From Phycisphaeraceae bacterium (GTDB taxonomy: Bacteria > Planctomycetota > Phycisphaerae > Phycisphaerales > Zrk34): a stretch of 64,000 bases of DNA. Shown in pieces: positions 47,210 through 55,418 of this stretch (positions are counted from its first letter, which is position 1; each line of letters opens with the position of its first letter). The notes under the pieces were generated by a model. The model was not told the DNA's origin, made no database searches, and was given only the letters and a program-made list of their open reading frames with translations. Made by a program: the position numbers and the translations under genes. The DNA lies in contig JANQHD010000047.1 of assembly GCA_028282805.1 (NCBI GenBank), positions 1 to 64,000 of the forward strand, in the 5' to 3' direction.

Positions 47210-47692
47210 TCACGACGCGGCGAGGTAGTCGTCCGAGCCCTCCATCTGCGGCCACGGGTAGTGCTCGGCGAGAAACTCTTCGAGCTGCGGCCGCTTGGCC
47301 ACGAGGAAGAACACCGGGTCGTGCAGCCGCCGCCACGCGAAGTTCACCGCCTTGGGCAGGTGGCCCTGGTCGGTGGCCATCAGCAGCTCGTCGTCTTCGC
47401 GGCGCAGCGGCAGCAGCCTGAACTGCCACGCCTGCCGGCGGTTGATCACCTTCAACGCATCCACGTCGATCTGTTGTTCGTCGAGGTTCACCTCGGTGCC
47501 GAAGCTGAGGTACTGCTGGATCCAAGCCTTCTCGATGTCCTCCGGCTTCACGTCGAACATCTGTTCGGCGAGGAACCCGAACGGCCGGCCGCACTGCGCT
47601 TGCTGTTCGAGGATCGCGTCGACCTGGTTGTAGGTCAGCACGCCTTCGCCCACCAGCAGGTCACCCAACTTCACACCTTTGGCCGTGGTCAT
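47210..47692 (-). CDS. Stand-alone MshEN/GspE-N-like domain protein
   Basis: 160 aa. The N-terminus KLGDLLVGEGVLTYNQVDA then ILEQQ fits the first c-di-GMP-binding MshEN motif (RLGxxL..xG.......L...L..Q); a degenerate second motif follows (RPFGFLAEQMFDVKPEDIEKA). The second half (VINRRQAWQFRLLPLRREDDELLMATDQG) is the GspE-N core. No ATPase domain is attached, while this domain normally precedes a pilus or secretion ATPase. It may be a free c-di-GMP effector, next to a cyclase. c-di-GMP binding is an inference. Confidence 0.7.
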   Translation of the reverse strand: MTTAKGVKLGDLLVGEGVLTYNQVDAILEQQAQCGRPFGFLAEQMFDVKPEDIEKAWIQQYLSFGTEVNLDEQQIDVDALKVINRRQAWQFRLLPLRREDDELLMATDQGHLPKAVNFAWRRLHDPVFFLVAKRPQLEEFLAEHYPWPQMEGSDDYLAAS

Positions 47693-47823
47693 CAGCCGCT
47701 CCTCTCATCGGTTTCCCGGACACTTGGAGCATCGACCGTTCGCCGGCCGCGCGTTAGGCCGGCGCGGGCTTCCCGCCCTCGACGGGTCGGTCTGTAACGG
47801 ATGGCCGGGCTGGCGGGCCGCGG

Positions 47824-48660
47824 CTAATCGATGCGGATATCGGACGGGTCGAAATCCGCCCGCGGGTAGCGGAGGCCCAGCGACTCGAGCGTCCGCACCA
47901 TCACGCTGGCGATCAGCAGGTTGCGGAACCACCGCCGCTCGGCCGGCACCACGTACCACGGCGCGTGATCGGTCGAGCAGCGCCCCAGCGCATCTTCGAA
48001 CGCGCGTTGGTAGTCGGCCCACCGTGCCCGCTCGGCCAGGTCCCCAACCTCGAACTTCCAGTTCTTCTCCGGGATGTCCAATCGGCGTTGCAGCCGCTGC
48101 TTCTGGTAATCCTTCGAGATGTGCAGGAAGAACTTGACCACCGCCGTGCCCTCGTCGGCCAGCAGCCGCTCGAAGTCGTTGATGTGGTCGTACCGCCGTT
48201 TCCACACGTCCTTCTCGACGATGCCCTTCACCCGCACCACGAGCACGTCCTCGTAGTGCGACCGGTTGAACACGGCGATGCTTCCCTTGCGCGGCGCCGC
48301 GGCGTGGATGCGCCACAGGTAATCGTGACTGAGTTCCAACGTGCTAGGCCGCTTAAACCCGGTCACGCGGCAGCCCTGGGGGTTGAGCGGGCCGAACACC
48401 TTGCGGATGGTCGAGTCCTTGCCCCCGGCGTCCATCGCCTGCAACACGACCAGCACCGCCCGCGAGCCGTCGGCGTAGAGCAACTCCTGCAACCGCTGCA
48501 ACCGGCGGACCAAACCCTCGAACCGCGCTTCCGCCTCGTCGCGGTCCATGTCGCCTTCGTAGCGCGTGGCGAAGTCTTTCAGGTCGACCGCCTTTCCGGG
48601 GGTGACCCGGTAGTCGTCGGTCTTGATCGGCTTGGCTTCGGTGTGTTCTTCGGGCGGCAT
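47824..48660 (-). CDS. Polyphosphate kinase 2-family protein
   Basis: 278 aa, one PPK2 domain. Walker A QAMDAGGKDSTI, then GCRVTGFKRPSTLELSHDYLWRIH, Walker B-like GSIAVFNRSHYEDVLVVRV and the lid KRRYDHINDFERLL. It matches the TIGR03709-type polyphosphate:nucleotide phosphotransferases that phosphorylate AMP/ADP with polyphosphate. The direction of reaction cannot be read from sequence. It follows the bifunctional nuclease gene by 3 bp, so likely co-transcribed. Confidence 0.9.
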   Translation of the reverse strand: MPPEEHTEAKPIKTDDYRVTPGKAVDLKDFATRYEGDMDRDEAEARFEGLVRRLQRLQELLYADGSRAVLVVLQAMDAGGKDSTIRKVFGPLNPQGCRVTGFKRPSTLELSHDYLWRIHAAAPRKGSIAVFNRSHYEDVLVVRVKGIVEKDVWKRRYDHINDFERLLADEGTAVVKFFLHISKDYQKQRLQRRLDIPEKNWKFEVGDLAERARWADYQRAFEDALGRCSTDHAPWYVVPAERRWFRNLLIASVMVRTLESLGLRYPRADFDPSDIRID

Positions 48661-48663
48661 GGG

Positions 48664-49056
48664 TCAGTTGTTGGCGCTGAGCACGTGCTCTTCAACGTAG
48701 AACGGGGTGTCGTTAGCGATGCCCAGCGCGATCGCGTCGGAGGGTCGGCTGTCGATCTCGACCATGCCACCGTTCTGCTCGACCATGAGCAGGGCGTAGA
48801 ACGTGTCGTCGCGCAAATCGTTGATCAGGATGTGGTCCAGCCGGCCGCCCATCTCCTCGATGACGTTCGACAACAGGTCGTGGGTCTGCGGGCGGTGGAT
48901 CTGGATGCCCTTGAGCCTCCGCTCGATCGCCGCGGCCTCGAACAGGCCGATCACGATCGGCAGCCGGCGCTCGCCGTCGACCTCGCGCAGCTCGATGAGC
49001 TGGTAGTCGCGCGTCTCGGCGATCAGAATCCGTGATAGCTCCATCCGTACGGCCAT
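48664..49056 (-). CDS. Bifunctional nuclease domain protein (DUF151)
   Basis: 130 aa, a single BFN domain: LPIVIGLFEAAAIERRLKG, RPQTHDLLSNVIEEMGG, and the signature RPSDAIALGIANDTPFYVEE with the conserved Ser-Asp-Ala. The family has DNase/RNase activity in plants and is widespread in bacteria with unclear role. It starts the two-gene unit with PPK2, divergent from the glycosylase gene. Confidence 0.9.
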   Translation of the reverse strand: MAVRMELSRILIAETRDYQLIELREVDGERRLPIVIGLFEAAAIERRLKGIQIHRPQTHDLLSNVIEEMGGRLDHILINDLRDDTFYALLMVEQNGGMVEIDSRPSDAIALGIANDTPFYVEEHVLSANN

Positions 49057-49141
49057 GCCAACCTCCGAAAGGACACGCTATTGTCATCGACCCAACCACC
49101 AAAGGCAAATCACACGACGCGATCCGCTAAACTATCCCGCC

Positions 49142-50101
49142 ATGCCGACCACGCTGACCTTACCCCTGCCGCCGCGCTTCAGCCTCACCCACGCCGTGTG
49201 CAGCTATGGGTATTTCATCCTCGCGCCCAACCGATGGAATCCCGAAACGCGCAGCTTCCACCGACCGCTGCGCGACTTGAATGAGCGCGTGATCAAGTGT
49301 CGCATCACCCAAGCCCGTTCTGAGCGAACCACGCGAGCGAAGGGCGGGATACTCAAAATCCACTGCCACCGCACCGTCGCCCGCGCCCATCACGCGTACC
49401 TCAAGGCCCAGGTCGCCCGCACCCTCCGCCTCGACACCGACCCGGCCGTGTTCCGGCGGTGGCATCGTTTGAACCCGGCCGCGAAACGCGCGCGTTTCGA
49501 CCGGCTGTTCCGCTCGCCCACGCTGTTCGAAGACATCGTCAAGACCATCACCGGTTGCAACGTGAGTTGGCCGAACACGATGAACATGAACCGCTTATTG
49601 TGCGCCAAGATCGGCAAGCCGGGCGCATTCCCCACACCCGCCGAGCTCGCGGCGTGGTCGCCGGCCAAGCTCAAAGCCGCGTGCAAGGTCGGCTACCGCG
49701 CCGAGCGCATCATCCGCCTGGCCCGCGAAGTAGAAAAGGGCAGCCTCGACCTGGCCTGGTTTGAATCACCGCAGCGCACCACCGACGAGCTGTACGACGC
49801 CCTGCGCGACATCCATGGCATCGGCGACTACGCCGCGAACAACGTCCTCCAGTGCCTCGGCCACTTCGACCGCCTGCCGATCGACAGCGAAACGATCCGC
49901 CACTTCCGTCAGTTCCACAACCACGACGGCGACCCCCGGCACATCACCGAACGCGCCCGCACGTTCTACGACCGCTACGCGCCGTTCCAGTTCCTCGCTT
50001 ACTGGTTCGAGCTGTGGGGCGACTACGAAACCCGCTTCGGCAAGTCGCACGGCTGGACCGAATCCGACCACGATCAGTTCACCGCAAGCAAGTTGAATTG
50101 A
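49142..50101 (+). CDS. HhH-GPD DNA glycosylase (8-oxoG/3-methyladenine type)
   Basis: 319 aa from ATG 49142. An OGG1-like N-terminal beta part (FSLTHAVCSYGYFILAPNRW) leads to the helix-hairpin-helix DIHGIGDYAANNVLQCLGHF with the catalytic Asp in LPIDSET. The Lys that gives OGG1 its lyase activity is replaced (GIGDYA), so a monofunctional glycosylase is expected. It removes oxidised or alkylated bases. Alone between divergent and convergent minus-strand genes. Confidence 0.85.
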   Translation: MPTTLTLPLPPRFSLTHAVCSYGYFILAPNRWNPETRSFHRPLRDLNERVIKCRITQARSERTTRAKGGILKIHCHRTVARAHHAYLKAQVARTLRLDTDPAVFRRWHRLNPAAKRARFDRLFRSPTLFEDIVKTITGCNVSWPNTMNMNRLLCAKIGKPGAFPTPAELAAWSPAKLKAACKVGYRAERIIRLAREVEKGSLDLAWFESPQRTTDELYDALRDIHGIGDYAANNVLQCLGHFDRLPIDSETIRHFRQFHNHDGDPRHITERARTFYDRYAPFQFLAYWFELWGDYETRFGKSHGWTESDHDQFTASKLN

Positions 50102-50129
50102 TATTCAGCGCCGCGGCTCCGCCGCGCTC

Positions 50130-50978
50130 TTAAAGCACGTCCCGCAACGTCGACACGCACGACCCCAGGTACCCGCCGCCGAACAGGTGCAAGTGGTTCA
50201 ACAGGTGGTGCAGCGTGTACACCTTGATCCGCCGGTCTGCGCCGTCGGCCAGCGGGTACACTTCTTCATACGCCGACTCGAAGCCCGCGCCAAAGCCGAA
50301 CAAGCGCGTCATGCCGAACTCGGCTTCGCGATGGCCGTAGTACGCCGCCGGGTCGAAGATCACGGCGCGCCCCTCGCTGTCGGTCGTCGCGTTGCCCGAC
50401 CACAGGTCGCCGTGCAGTAGCGCCGCCGGCTCGTCGGGCCCGGTCAGCACGTCGTCGAGCCGATCGAGCAGTTGCGCGCCCAGCCGGTCGAGTTCGCCGT
50501 GGCCGCGCACGCGGTCGAGCATCGGTTTCAATCGGCGCTCGGCCCAGAACGCGGCCCAATCGTCGTGCCAACCATTGGGTTGCGGCGTCGAGCCGAGGTA
50601 ATTGTCGACGTCGAACCCGAACCGATCGCTCGGCGTGTTGCGGTGCAACTCCGCCAGTCCCCGCCCGAGTTTCTCGGCGAGCCCGCCGCCCCTCGACTCG
50701 TCGATCGCTTTCATGATGAGGTACGTCGGCCCCGCGTCGATAGGGCGGGGCACGCGCAGCGACGATTCGGCATCGGCCAGCGCCGCCAGGCCCGCCGCCT
50801 CGCTCTCGAACATGCCGGGGTAACGCGACGCCTGCGCGTGTGTTTTCGCAAACACGCGCTGCCCGTCGTCGAGCGTGAACAGGTGGGCCTCGTTGATGCA
50901 CCCGCCCGACGCGGCGCGCTGGCCGGTGATGCGCCGACCGGTGGCGCGTTCGACGTGCTTGCGCAGGTCAGCCGGCAC
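50130..50978 (-). CDS. Fructosamine/ketosamine kinase family protein
   Basis: 282 aa. The FN3K family marks are ASGGCINEAHLFTLDDGQRVFAKTH near the N-terminus, the aminoglycoside-kinase-like catalytic loop LLHGDLWSGNATT and VIFDPAAYYGHREAEFGMTRLFG. It phosphorylates sugar adducts on proteins, or ribulosamines in bacteria, so that they detach. Its start overlaps the end of a low-molecular-weight phosphatase gene by 11 bp, an association known in other bacteria. Confidence 0.9.
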   Translation of the reverse strand: MPADLRKHVERATGRRITGQRAASGGCINEAHLFTLDDGQRVFAKTHAQASRYPGMFESEAAGLAALADAESSLRVPRPIDAGPTYLIMKAIDESRGGGLAEKLGRGLAELHRNTPSDRFGFDVDNYLGSTPQPNGWHDDWAAFWAERRLKPMLDRVRGHGELDRLGAQLLDRLDDVLTGPDEPAALLHGDLWSGNATTDSEGRAVIFDPAAYYGHREAEFGMTRLFGFGAGFESAYEEVYPLADGADRRIKVYTLHHLLNHLHLFGGGYLGSCVSTLRDVL

Positions 50979-51462
50979 GACCGTTCCCGCCGAGCAGGTG
51001 TTCGATGATCGCCGGGCACGCGCTTTCGATCATGTCGATGACGCGTTCGAACCCCGCCGCGCCGCCGTAGTACGGGTCGGGCACGTCGGGCGCGGTGTCG
51101 TCGGTGTGGTCTTCGAGGAAGCTGCCGAGCATCCGCACGTGGTCGCGCGGCCCGCCGGCCAGCGCTTGCAGGTCCGCCAGGTTGTCGCGGTCCATCGCGA
51201 TGACCAGGTCGAACGTGTCGAGGTCGTCGAGCGTGACCTGGCGCGCGGTGCTGTCGAGCGAATAGCCGCGCTCCGCCGCGTGCTGGCGCATGCGCCCGTC
51301 GGCCGGTTCGCCGGCGTGGTAGCCGATCGTGCCAGCCGAGTCGACGGTGATCCGATCGCCCAGCCCGCGCCGCTCAACCATCGCCCACATCACGCCCTCG
51401 CCCGTCGGCGATCGGCAGATGTTGCCCATGCACACGAACAATACGCGCTTGTGCTCGCTCAT
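50968..51462 (-). CDS. Low-molecular-weight protein-tyrosine phosphatase family
   Basis: 164 aa from ATG at 51,462; the ATG at 51,486 would add 8 residues. P-loop VCMGNICRSPTGEGV with catalytic Cys and Arg, and the general-acid Asp in VPDPYYGGAAGFERV. It is a complete enzyme. Coupled to the fructosamine kinase gene, its substrate may be a phosphorylated sugar adduct rather than phosphotyrosine. Confidence 0.9.
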   Translation of the reverse strand: MSEHKRVLFVCMGNICRSPTGEGVMWAMVERRGLGDRITVDSAGTIGYHAGEPADGRMRQHAAERGYSLDSTARQVTLDDLDTFDLVIAMDRDNLADLQALAGGPRDHVRMLGSFLEDHTDDTAPDVPDPYYGGAAGFERVIDMIESACPAIIEHLLGGNGRAG

Positions 51463-51489
51463 GCCGCGTGATTCTACCGGTCTCATCCC

Positions 51490-51527
51490 CGTTTAGCGAC
51501 GGCCCGCAGGGCCGGGCTCTCCGCTAG
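51490..51527. repeat. GC palindrome repeat, copy 2 (inverted)
   Basis: CGTTTAGCG then ACGGCCC-GCA-GGGCCG: the inverse of the copies at 34,384 and 59,187. It lies in the divergent gap between the phosphatase gene and miaB. Confidence 0.75.
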
Positions 51528-51562
51528 TTTCCGACGGCCATGCCATCTACAATGCCCCGCTC

Positions 51563-53104
51563 ATGCCGACCGCCGCACACAAAACCGTCTACCTCGAAAC
51601 CTTCGGCTGCCAGATGAACGTGCTGGATAGCGAGCTGGTCAGTTCCAGCTTGCGCGGGCTCGGTTACGCGTTTACCGACGACCGCGACGCCGCCGACGTG
51701 GTGTTGTTCAACACGTGCAGCGTCCGCGAGCAGGCCGAAAACAAGGTCTACTCACGCCTCGGCGAGCTGAAAGACAAGCGGCCGGACGTGGTGGTCGGCG
51801 TGCTCGGGTGCATGGCCGAACGCGACGGCGAGGGCATGGTCAAACGCCTGCCGCAGGTCGACCTGATGTGCGGCCCGGGCGAACTCGACAAGGTGCCCCT
51901 GCTCATTGACAACGCGCTGAAAACCTCGGGCAAACAGGTCGCCTTGCAGGGCAATACCAACCGCCGATCGGGCACGCTCAACGCCGCGGCCGACCAGCTC
52001 GAACTGCTCGACCTGTCGCGCTCGTTCGACCCCGACCAGTTCCGCGGCTCGGCGTACGTCCGCATCACGCGCGGCTGCAACAAGTTCTGCACCTATTGCG
52101 TCGTACCGTTCACGCGCGGCGCCGAGGTCCACCGACCGCCCAACCACATCGTCGGCGAGTGCCGCAAGCTCGCCGACGCCGGCGTGGTCGAAATCACGCT
52201 GCTCGGCCAGACCGTCAACCACTACCGCTACGACCACGGCGCGTCAACACAGGTTCAAGGCACGGCCCAGCCCCAGGTCGGCCCCGGGCGCGACGCGTTC
52301 AAGAACGACACCAGCCGGTGGAACGTCGGGCGAAAGGTCACGACGTTCGCCGACCTGCTCAAGCGCATCCACGACGACGTGCCCGCGATCAAGCGGCTAC
52401 GCTTCGTCACCAGCTACCCGCAAGACTTCGGCGACGACATCCTGCAAGTCATGGCCGAATCCGACCGCATCTGCAAGTACCTGCACGTGCCGGTCCAGTC
52501 GGGCTCGGACCGCATCCTCAAGCTGATGAACCGCGAGTACACCGTCGGCCAGTACCGCGCGTTCATCGAGCGCTGCCGGTCGTTCATGCCCGATGTCTCG
52601 CTCGCGTCCGACTTCATCGTCGGCTTCCCGACCGAGACCGATGACGACTTCGAGCAGACCGCCGAGCTGATCCGCTGGGCGCGGTATAAGAACAGTTTTA
52701 TTTTCAAATACTCGCCGCGCCCCGGCACGCTGGCGATCGACAAACTGCCCGACGACGTGCCCGACGCGGTCAAGCGCCAACGTAACAACGCGCTGCTCGC
52801 CGAGCAGGCGGTCAACAGCGAGGCGATCCACCGCGCCCAGGTCGGCCGGACCGTCGACGTGCTCGTCGAGGGCGCCAGCAAGTACACGCAAAAGCAGCGC
52901 AACCCCGGCGACGTCGAGCTCCGCTGGGAACGGCCCCACGCCCCCCAGCACCACATCCAGCTCACCGGCCGCACCGACGGCGACCTGATCGTCATGTTCA
53001 CCGGCGACGAGGAGCTGGTCGGCTCGATCGTGCCCGTGACGATCCGCGACGCCAAGCCGCTGACGTTGTTCGGCGAGCTGGCCGAGCAAGTTGCTCAACT
53101 CTGA
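51563..53104 (+). CDS. miaB: tRNA-2-methylthio-N6-isopentenyladenosine synthase MiaB
   Basis: 513 aa; about 50 residues longer than most MiaB. UPF0004 domain with Cys in ETFGCQMNVLDSE, NTCSVRE and GCMAER, radical-SAM cluster CNKFCTYC, and a C-terminal TRAM domain. An insertion after TLLGQTVNHYRYDH (about residues 225-255, rich in Gln/Gly/Asp) accounts for the extra length. It methylthiolates A37 of tRNAs reading UNN codons. Start ATG 51563 gives the conserved N-terminus. Confidence 0.95.
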   Translation: MPTAAHKTVYLETFGCQMNVLDSELVSSSLRGLGYAFTDDRDAADVVLFNTCSVREQAENKVYSRLGELKDKRPDVVVGVLGCMAERDGEGMVKRLPQVDLMCGPGELDKVPLLIDNALKTSGKQVALQGNTNRRSGTLNAAADQLELLDLSRSFDPDQFRGSAYVRITRGCNKFCTYCVVPFTRGAEVHRPPNHIVGECRKLADAGVVEITLLGQTVNHYRYDHGASTQVQGTAQPQVGPGRDAFKNDTSRWNVGRKVTTFADLLKRIHDDVPAIKRLRFVTSYPQDFGDDILQVMAESDRICKYLHVPVQSGSDRILKLMNREYTVGQYRAFIERCRSFMPDVSLASDFIVGFPTETDDDFEQTAELIRWARYKNSFIFKYSPRPGTLAIDKLPDDVPDAVKRQRNNALLAEQAVNSEAIHRAQVGRTVDVLVEGASKYTQKQRNPGDVELRWERPHAPQHHIQLTGRTDGDLIVMFTGDEELVGSIVPVTIRDAKPLTLFGELAEQVAQL

Positions 53105-53137
53105 GTACACATGACTGGGGGATTGTAAAATATGGGC

Positions 53138-53165
53138 TTGCCATTTGTATATCGGATGATATACT
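53138..53165 (+). promoter_or_regulatory. hicAB promoter with operator dyad
   Basis: TTGCCA (53,138-53,143), 16 bp, TATACT (53,160-53,165). A perfect inverted repeat GTATATC-GGAT-GATATAC (53,147-53,164) covers the spacer and -10 box, the expected place for autorepression by the HicB RHH domain. It starts 34 bp after miaB and is 88 bp before hicA. Confidence 0.7.
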
Positions 53166-53252
53166 CAACGCGTCGCCTGTCCATGTGCCGCACCGCATGG
53201 CCATACCTACAAGCATGGCCGGTGTTTCATATGCGGTTTGAAAGGGTTAAAG

Positions 53253-53456
53253 ATGGCACGCGACAAGAGATTCGCAGAAGTCAAGAAACTACTCGAATCA
53301 CATGGTTGGACACTGACCCGGATCAACGGCTCGCACCACATATTCACCAAACCGGGTCGGCCGAACGTGATCATTCCGGTTCACCGTGGCAAGGTTAAAC
53401 CCGCTTATGCCCGCCAAGCGCAAAAAATCATCGAAGAACACGGCCAAGACGATTGA
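53253..53456 (+). CDS. hicA: HicA-type mRNA interferase toxin
   Basis: 67 aa from ATG 53253 (AAAGGG seven bases upstream). The dsRBD-like HicA fold is seen as EVKKLLESHGWTLTRINGSHHIFTKPG, then VIIPVHRGK, with the catalytic His in GSHHIF. It cuts mRNA when free of HicB. Base composition here is lower in GC than the surroundings, which suits horizontal acquisition. The 3' end overlaps hicB by 50 bp in another frame. Confidence 0.9.
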   Translation: MARDKRFAEVKKLLESHGWTLTRINGSHHIFTKPGRPNVIIPVHRGKVKPAYARQAQKIIEEHGQDD

Positions 53457-53895
53457 CACCCCTTTTGCACCCAAAGACCTGAAGCGCGCGAAGGAACTGG
53501 CCCCCCGGTATCGCCTGGTGGTCGAGCAGCAGGTCGACGAGTTCGGCGGCTACGGCGCCACCGTGCTCGAACTGCCCAACGTTTACGGGTGGGGCGAGAC
53601 CATCGAAGACTGTGTCCACGAGACGAACGAACTGCTGGTGACCGCTCTGGCCTACCTGATTGAGCAAGGCGAGCCCATCCCAACGCCGGCTGGCGAGAAC
53701 AAACGCACGGAACAGGTCAACGTCCGGTTGACGCCCTTGGAAAAAATGCGACTCGAAGCCGCGGCGGACTCGGAAGGTTACCGAGGCGTGTCGGACTACG
53801 TGCGAGCCCGAGCATTGCAACCGACTTCCGCACACAAGTCTAAGCCGCGCAAGGCGGCAACAACCAAGCGCCGCGCACGGCGATCGTCCACCTGA
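53407..53895 (+). CDS. hicB: HicB-type antitoxin with RHH domain
   Basis: 162 aa from ATG 53407, inside the end of hicA. A basic N-terminal extension, the partial RNase H-like HicB domain (YRLVVEQQVDEFGGYGATVLELPNVYGWGETIEDCVHET in segments), then a ribbon-helix-helix (TEQVNVRLTPLEKMRLEAA, SDYVRARAL), and a Lys/Arg/Ala-rich tail. The tail holds a variant of the in-frame palindromic repeat (53,839-53,858). It should neutralise HicA and repress the promoter through the dyad upstream. Confidence 0.85.
   Translation: MPAKRKKSSKNTAKTIDTPFAPKDLKRAKELAPRYRLVVEQQVDEFGGYGATVLELPNVYGWGETIEDCVHETNELLVTALAYLIEQGEPIPTPAGENKRTEQVNVRLTPLEKMRLEAAADSEGYRGVSDYVRARALQPTSAHKSKPRKAATTKRRARRSST
53839..53858 (+). 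repeat. Variant in-frame palindromic repeat in hicB
   Basis: TCTAAGCCGCGCAAGGCGGC, a variant of the CGCTAAGCCGCAAGCGGC element, in the same strand and frame relation (SKPRKAA), in the C-terminal tail of HicB. Confidence 0.5.
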
Positions 53896-53896
53896 C

Positions 53897-54982
53897 GTGC
53901 TCATCTTCGACGGCCATCTCGACCCGGCGCTCAACGCGCTGGCGTGCGACCGCGACCTGACGCTCGACGTGCAAACGCTGCGCCAGCGCGAGGCGGGCGG
54001 CGTGCACCACGAGTTCGGCACGTGCAGCACAAGCCTGCCGGCGATGAAACGCGGCGGGGTAGGTTTCTGCTTGGCGACGCTGCTGGCCCGGGCCAAGCCG
54101 TACGTGCCGCTCGACCGCGATTGCAAACGCACCGACGGCGACTGGCCCACCCAGTCGATGGCTTACGCCGTGGCACGCGGCCAGCTGGCGTACTACCGCT
54201 TGCTGGAAGAGCAGGGCCACGTCGTTGTGATCACCGACCGGGTCATGCTCGCGGCGCACACGGAGCTGCTCGAAGCGTCGCCCGACGAAGCGCCGCTGGG
54301 CGTGATCGTCACGCTCGAGGGCGCCGACCCGGTCGTCGAGCCCGATCAACTGCACGACTGGCACGCGCTCGGCGTCCGCACGCTGATGATGGCCCACTTC
54401 GGGCGCAGCCACTACTGCCACGGCACGCCGGCGCGCGAACCGGGCGCGGCGCACGATATCGACGGGCCGCTCACCGACAAGGGCCGCGCGCTGCTGAAGG
54501 TGATGGCCGAGCTGCGCATGCCGCTCGACCTGACGCACACGTCCGACACCTCGTTCGACGAAGCGGTCGACCGGTTCGACGGGCCCATCTACACCAGCCA
54601 CACCGCGTGCCGGGCCCTGGTCGACATCCAACGCAACCACAGCGACGAGCAGATGAAGCGCATCCTCGAGCGCGACGGCGTCGTGGGTTTGCCGCTGTAC
54701 AACCGCTTCCTCGTTTCTGACGGCCCCGCGAGCGTCGCACACTGGGCCCAGCACGTCGACCACGTCTGCGCATTGGCCGGCGATGCGCAACACGTGGCGC
54801 TCGGCAGCGACCTCGATGGCGGGTTCGGCGCCGACGACATCCCCGACCAGATCGACACCGCCGCCGACCTGCCCAAGCTCGCCGAGGCGCTTGAGGCACA
54901 CGGCTATAGCGCCGACGACACCGCCGCCATCCTGCACGGCAACTGGTTGCGCTTCTTCGGGGCGAACCTGCCGGCCGACTGA
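53897..54982 (+). CDS. M19-family (renal-type) dipeptidase
   Basis: 361 aa from GTG 53897, 1 bp after hicB. Amidohydrolase fold: FDGHLDPALNAL with the first metal ligands (HxD), VTLEGADPV with the bridging Glu, LDLTHTSD with His, TSHTACRAL with His, and GSDLDGGFG with the Asp. No signal peptide, so cytoplasmic, unlike many secreted M19 enzymes. It hydrolyses dipeptides. The close spacing may be chance: the gene is unrelated to the toxin pair. Confidence 0.85.
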   Translation: MLIFDGHLDPALNALACDRDLTLDVQTLRQREAGGVHHEFGTCSTSLPAMKRGGVGFCLATLLARAKPYVPLDRDCKRTDGDWPTQSMAYAVARGQLAYYRLLEEQGHVVVITDRVMLAAHTELLEASPDEAPLGVIVTLEGADPVVEPDQLHDWHALGVRTLMMAHFGRSHYCHGTPAREPGAAHDIDGPLTDKGRALLKVMAELRMPLDLTHTSDTSFDEAVDRFDGPIYTSHTACRALVDIQRNHSDEQMKRILERDGVVGLPLYNRFLVSDGPASVAHWAQHVDHVCALAGDAQHVALGSDLDGGFGADDIPDQIDTAADLPKLAEALEAHGYSADDTAAILHGNWLRFFGANLPAD

Positions 54983-54983
54983 T

Positions 54984-55418
54984 TCAACCCTCGGGTTCGA
55001 TCTTGCTCACGCGCCGTCCGTGGCGGCCACCGTCGAAAGGCGTGGCTAAAAAGATCTGCACGGCTTTGAGCGCCATGTCACGCGTGATCGTGCGCTCGCC
55101 GATCGAAATGACGTTCGCGTCGTTGTGCCGGCGGGCGAGCTCGGCGGTCTTCTCGTCCCACACCAGCGCGCAGCGCACGCCCTTGATTTTGTTGGCGACG
55201 ATCGCCTCGCCGTTGCCCGAGCCGCCCAGCACCACGCCGCGCTCCGCCTCGCCGCCGGCCACGGCCTGCGCCGCCGGCCGCACGAAGTCGGGGTAGTCGC
55301 AGTTGTCCGCCGAGTTCGTGCCGAAGTCCAGCACCTCGTGGCCCTGCTCGGTCAGCATCTGCTTGATGGCGACCTTGTACACGTAACCGGCGTGGTCCGC
55401 TCCGATGGCGATCTTCAT
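54984..55418 (-). CDS. rpiB: Ribose-5-phosphate isomerase B
   Basis: 144 aa. IAIGADHAGYVYK at the N-terminus, SADNCDYPDF, the Cys/Ser-Gly loop GVVLGGSGNGEAIVANKIKGVRCAL (here Gly-Gly-Ser replaces the usual Cys-Gly-Ser/Thr), and RRHNDANVISIGERT. The change at the Cys position, the enzymatic base in many RpiB, leaves activity on ribose-5-phosphate open; allose-type activity is possible. Its ATG overlaps the ygfZ stop by 4 bp. Confidence 0.9.
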   Translation of the reverse strand: MKIAIGADHAGYVYKVAIKQMLTEQGHEVLDFGTNSADNCDYPDFVRPAAQAVAGGEAERGVVLGGSGNGEAIVANKIKGVRCALVWDEKTAELARRHNDANVISIGERTITRDMALKAVQIFLATPFDGGRHGRRVSKIEPEG

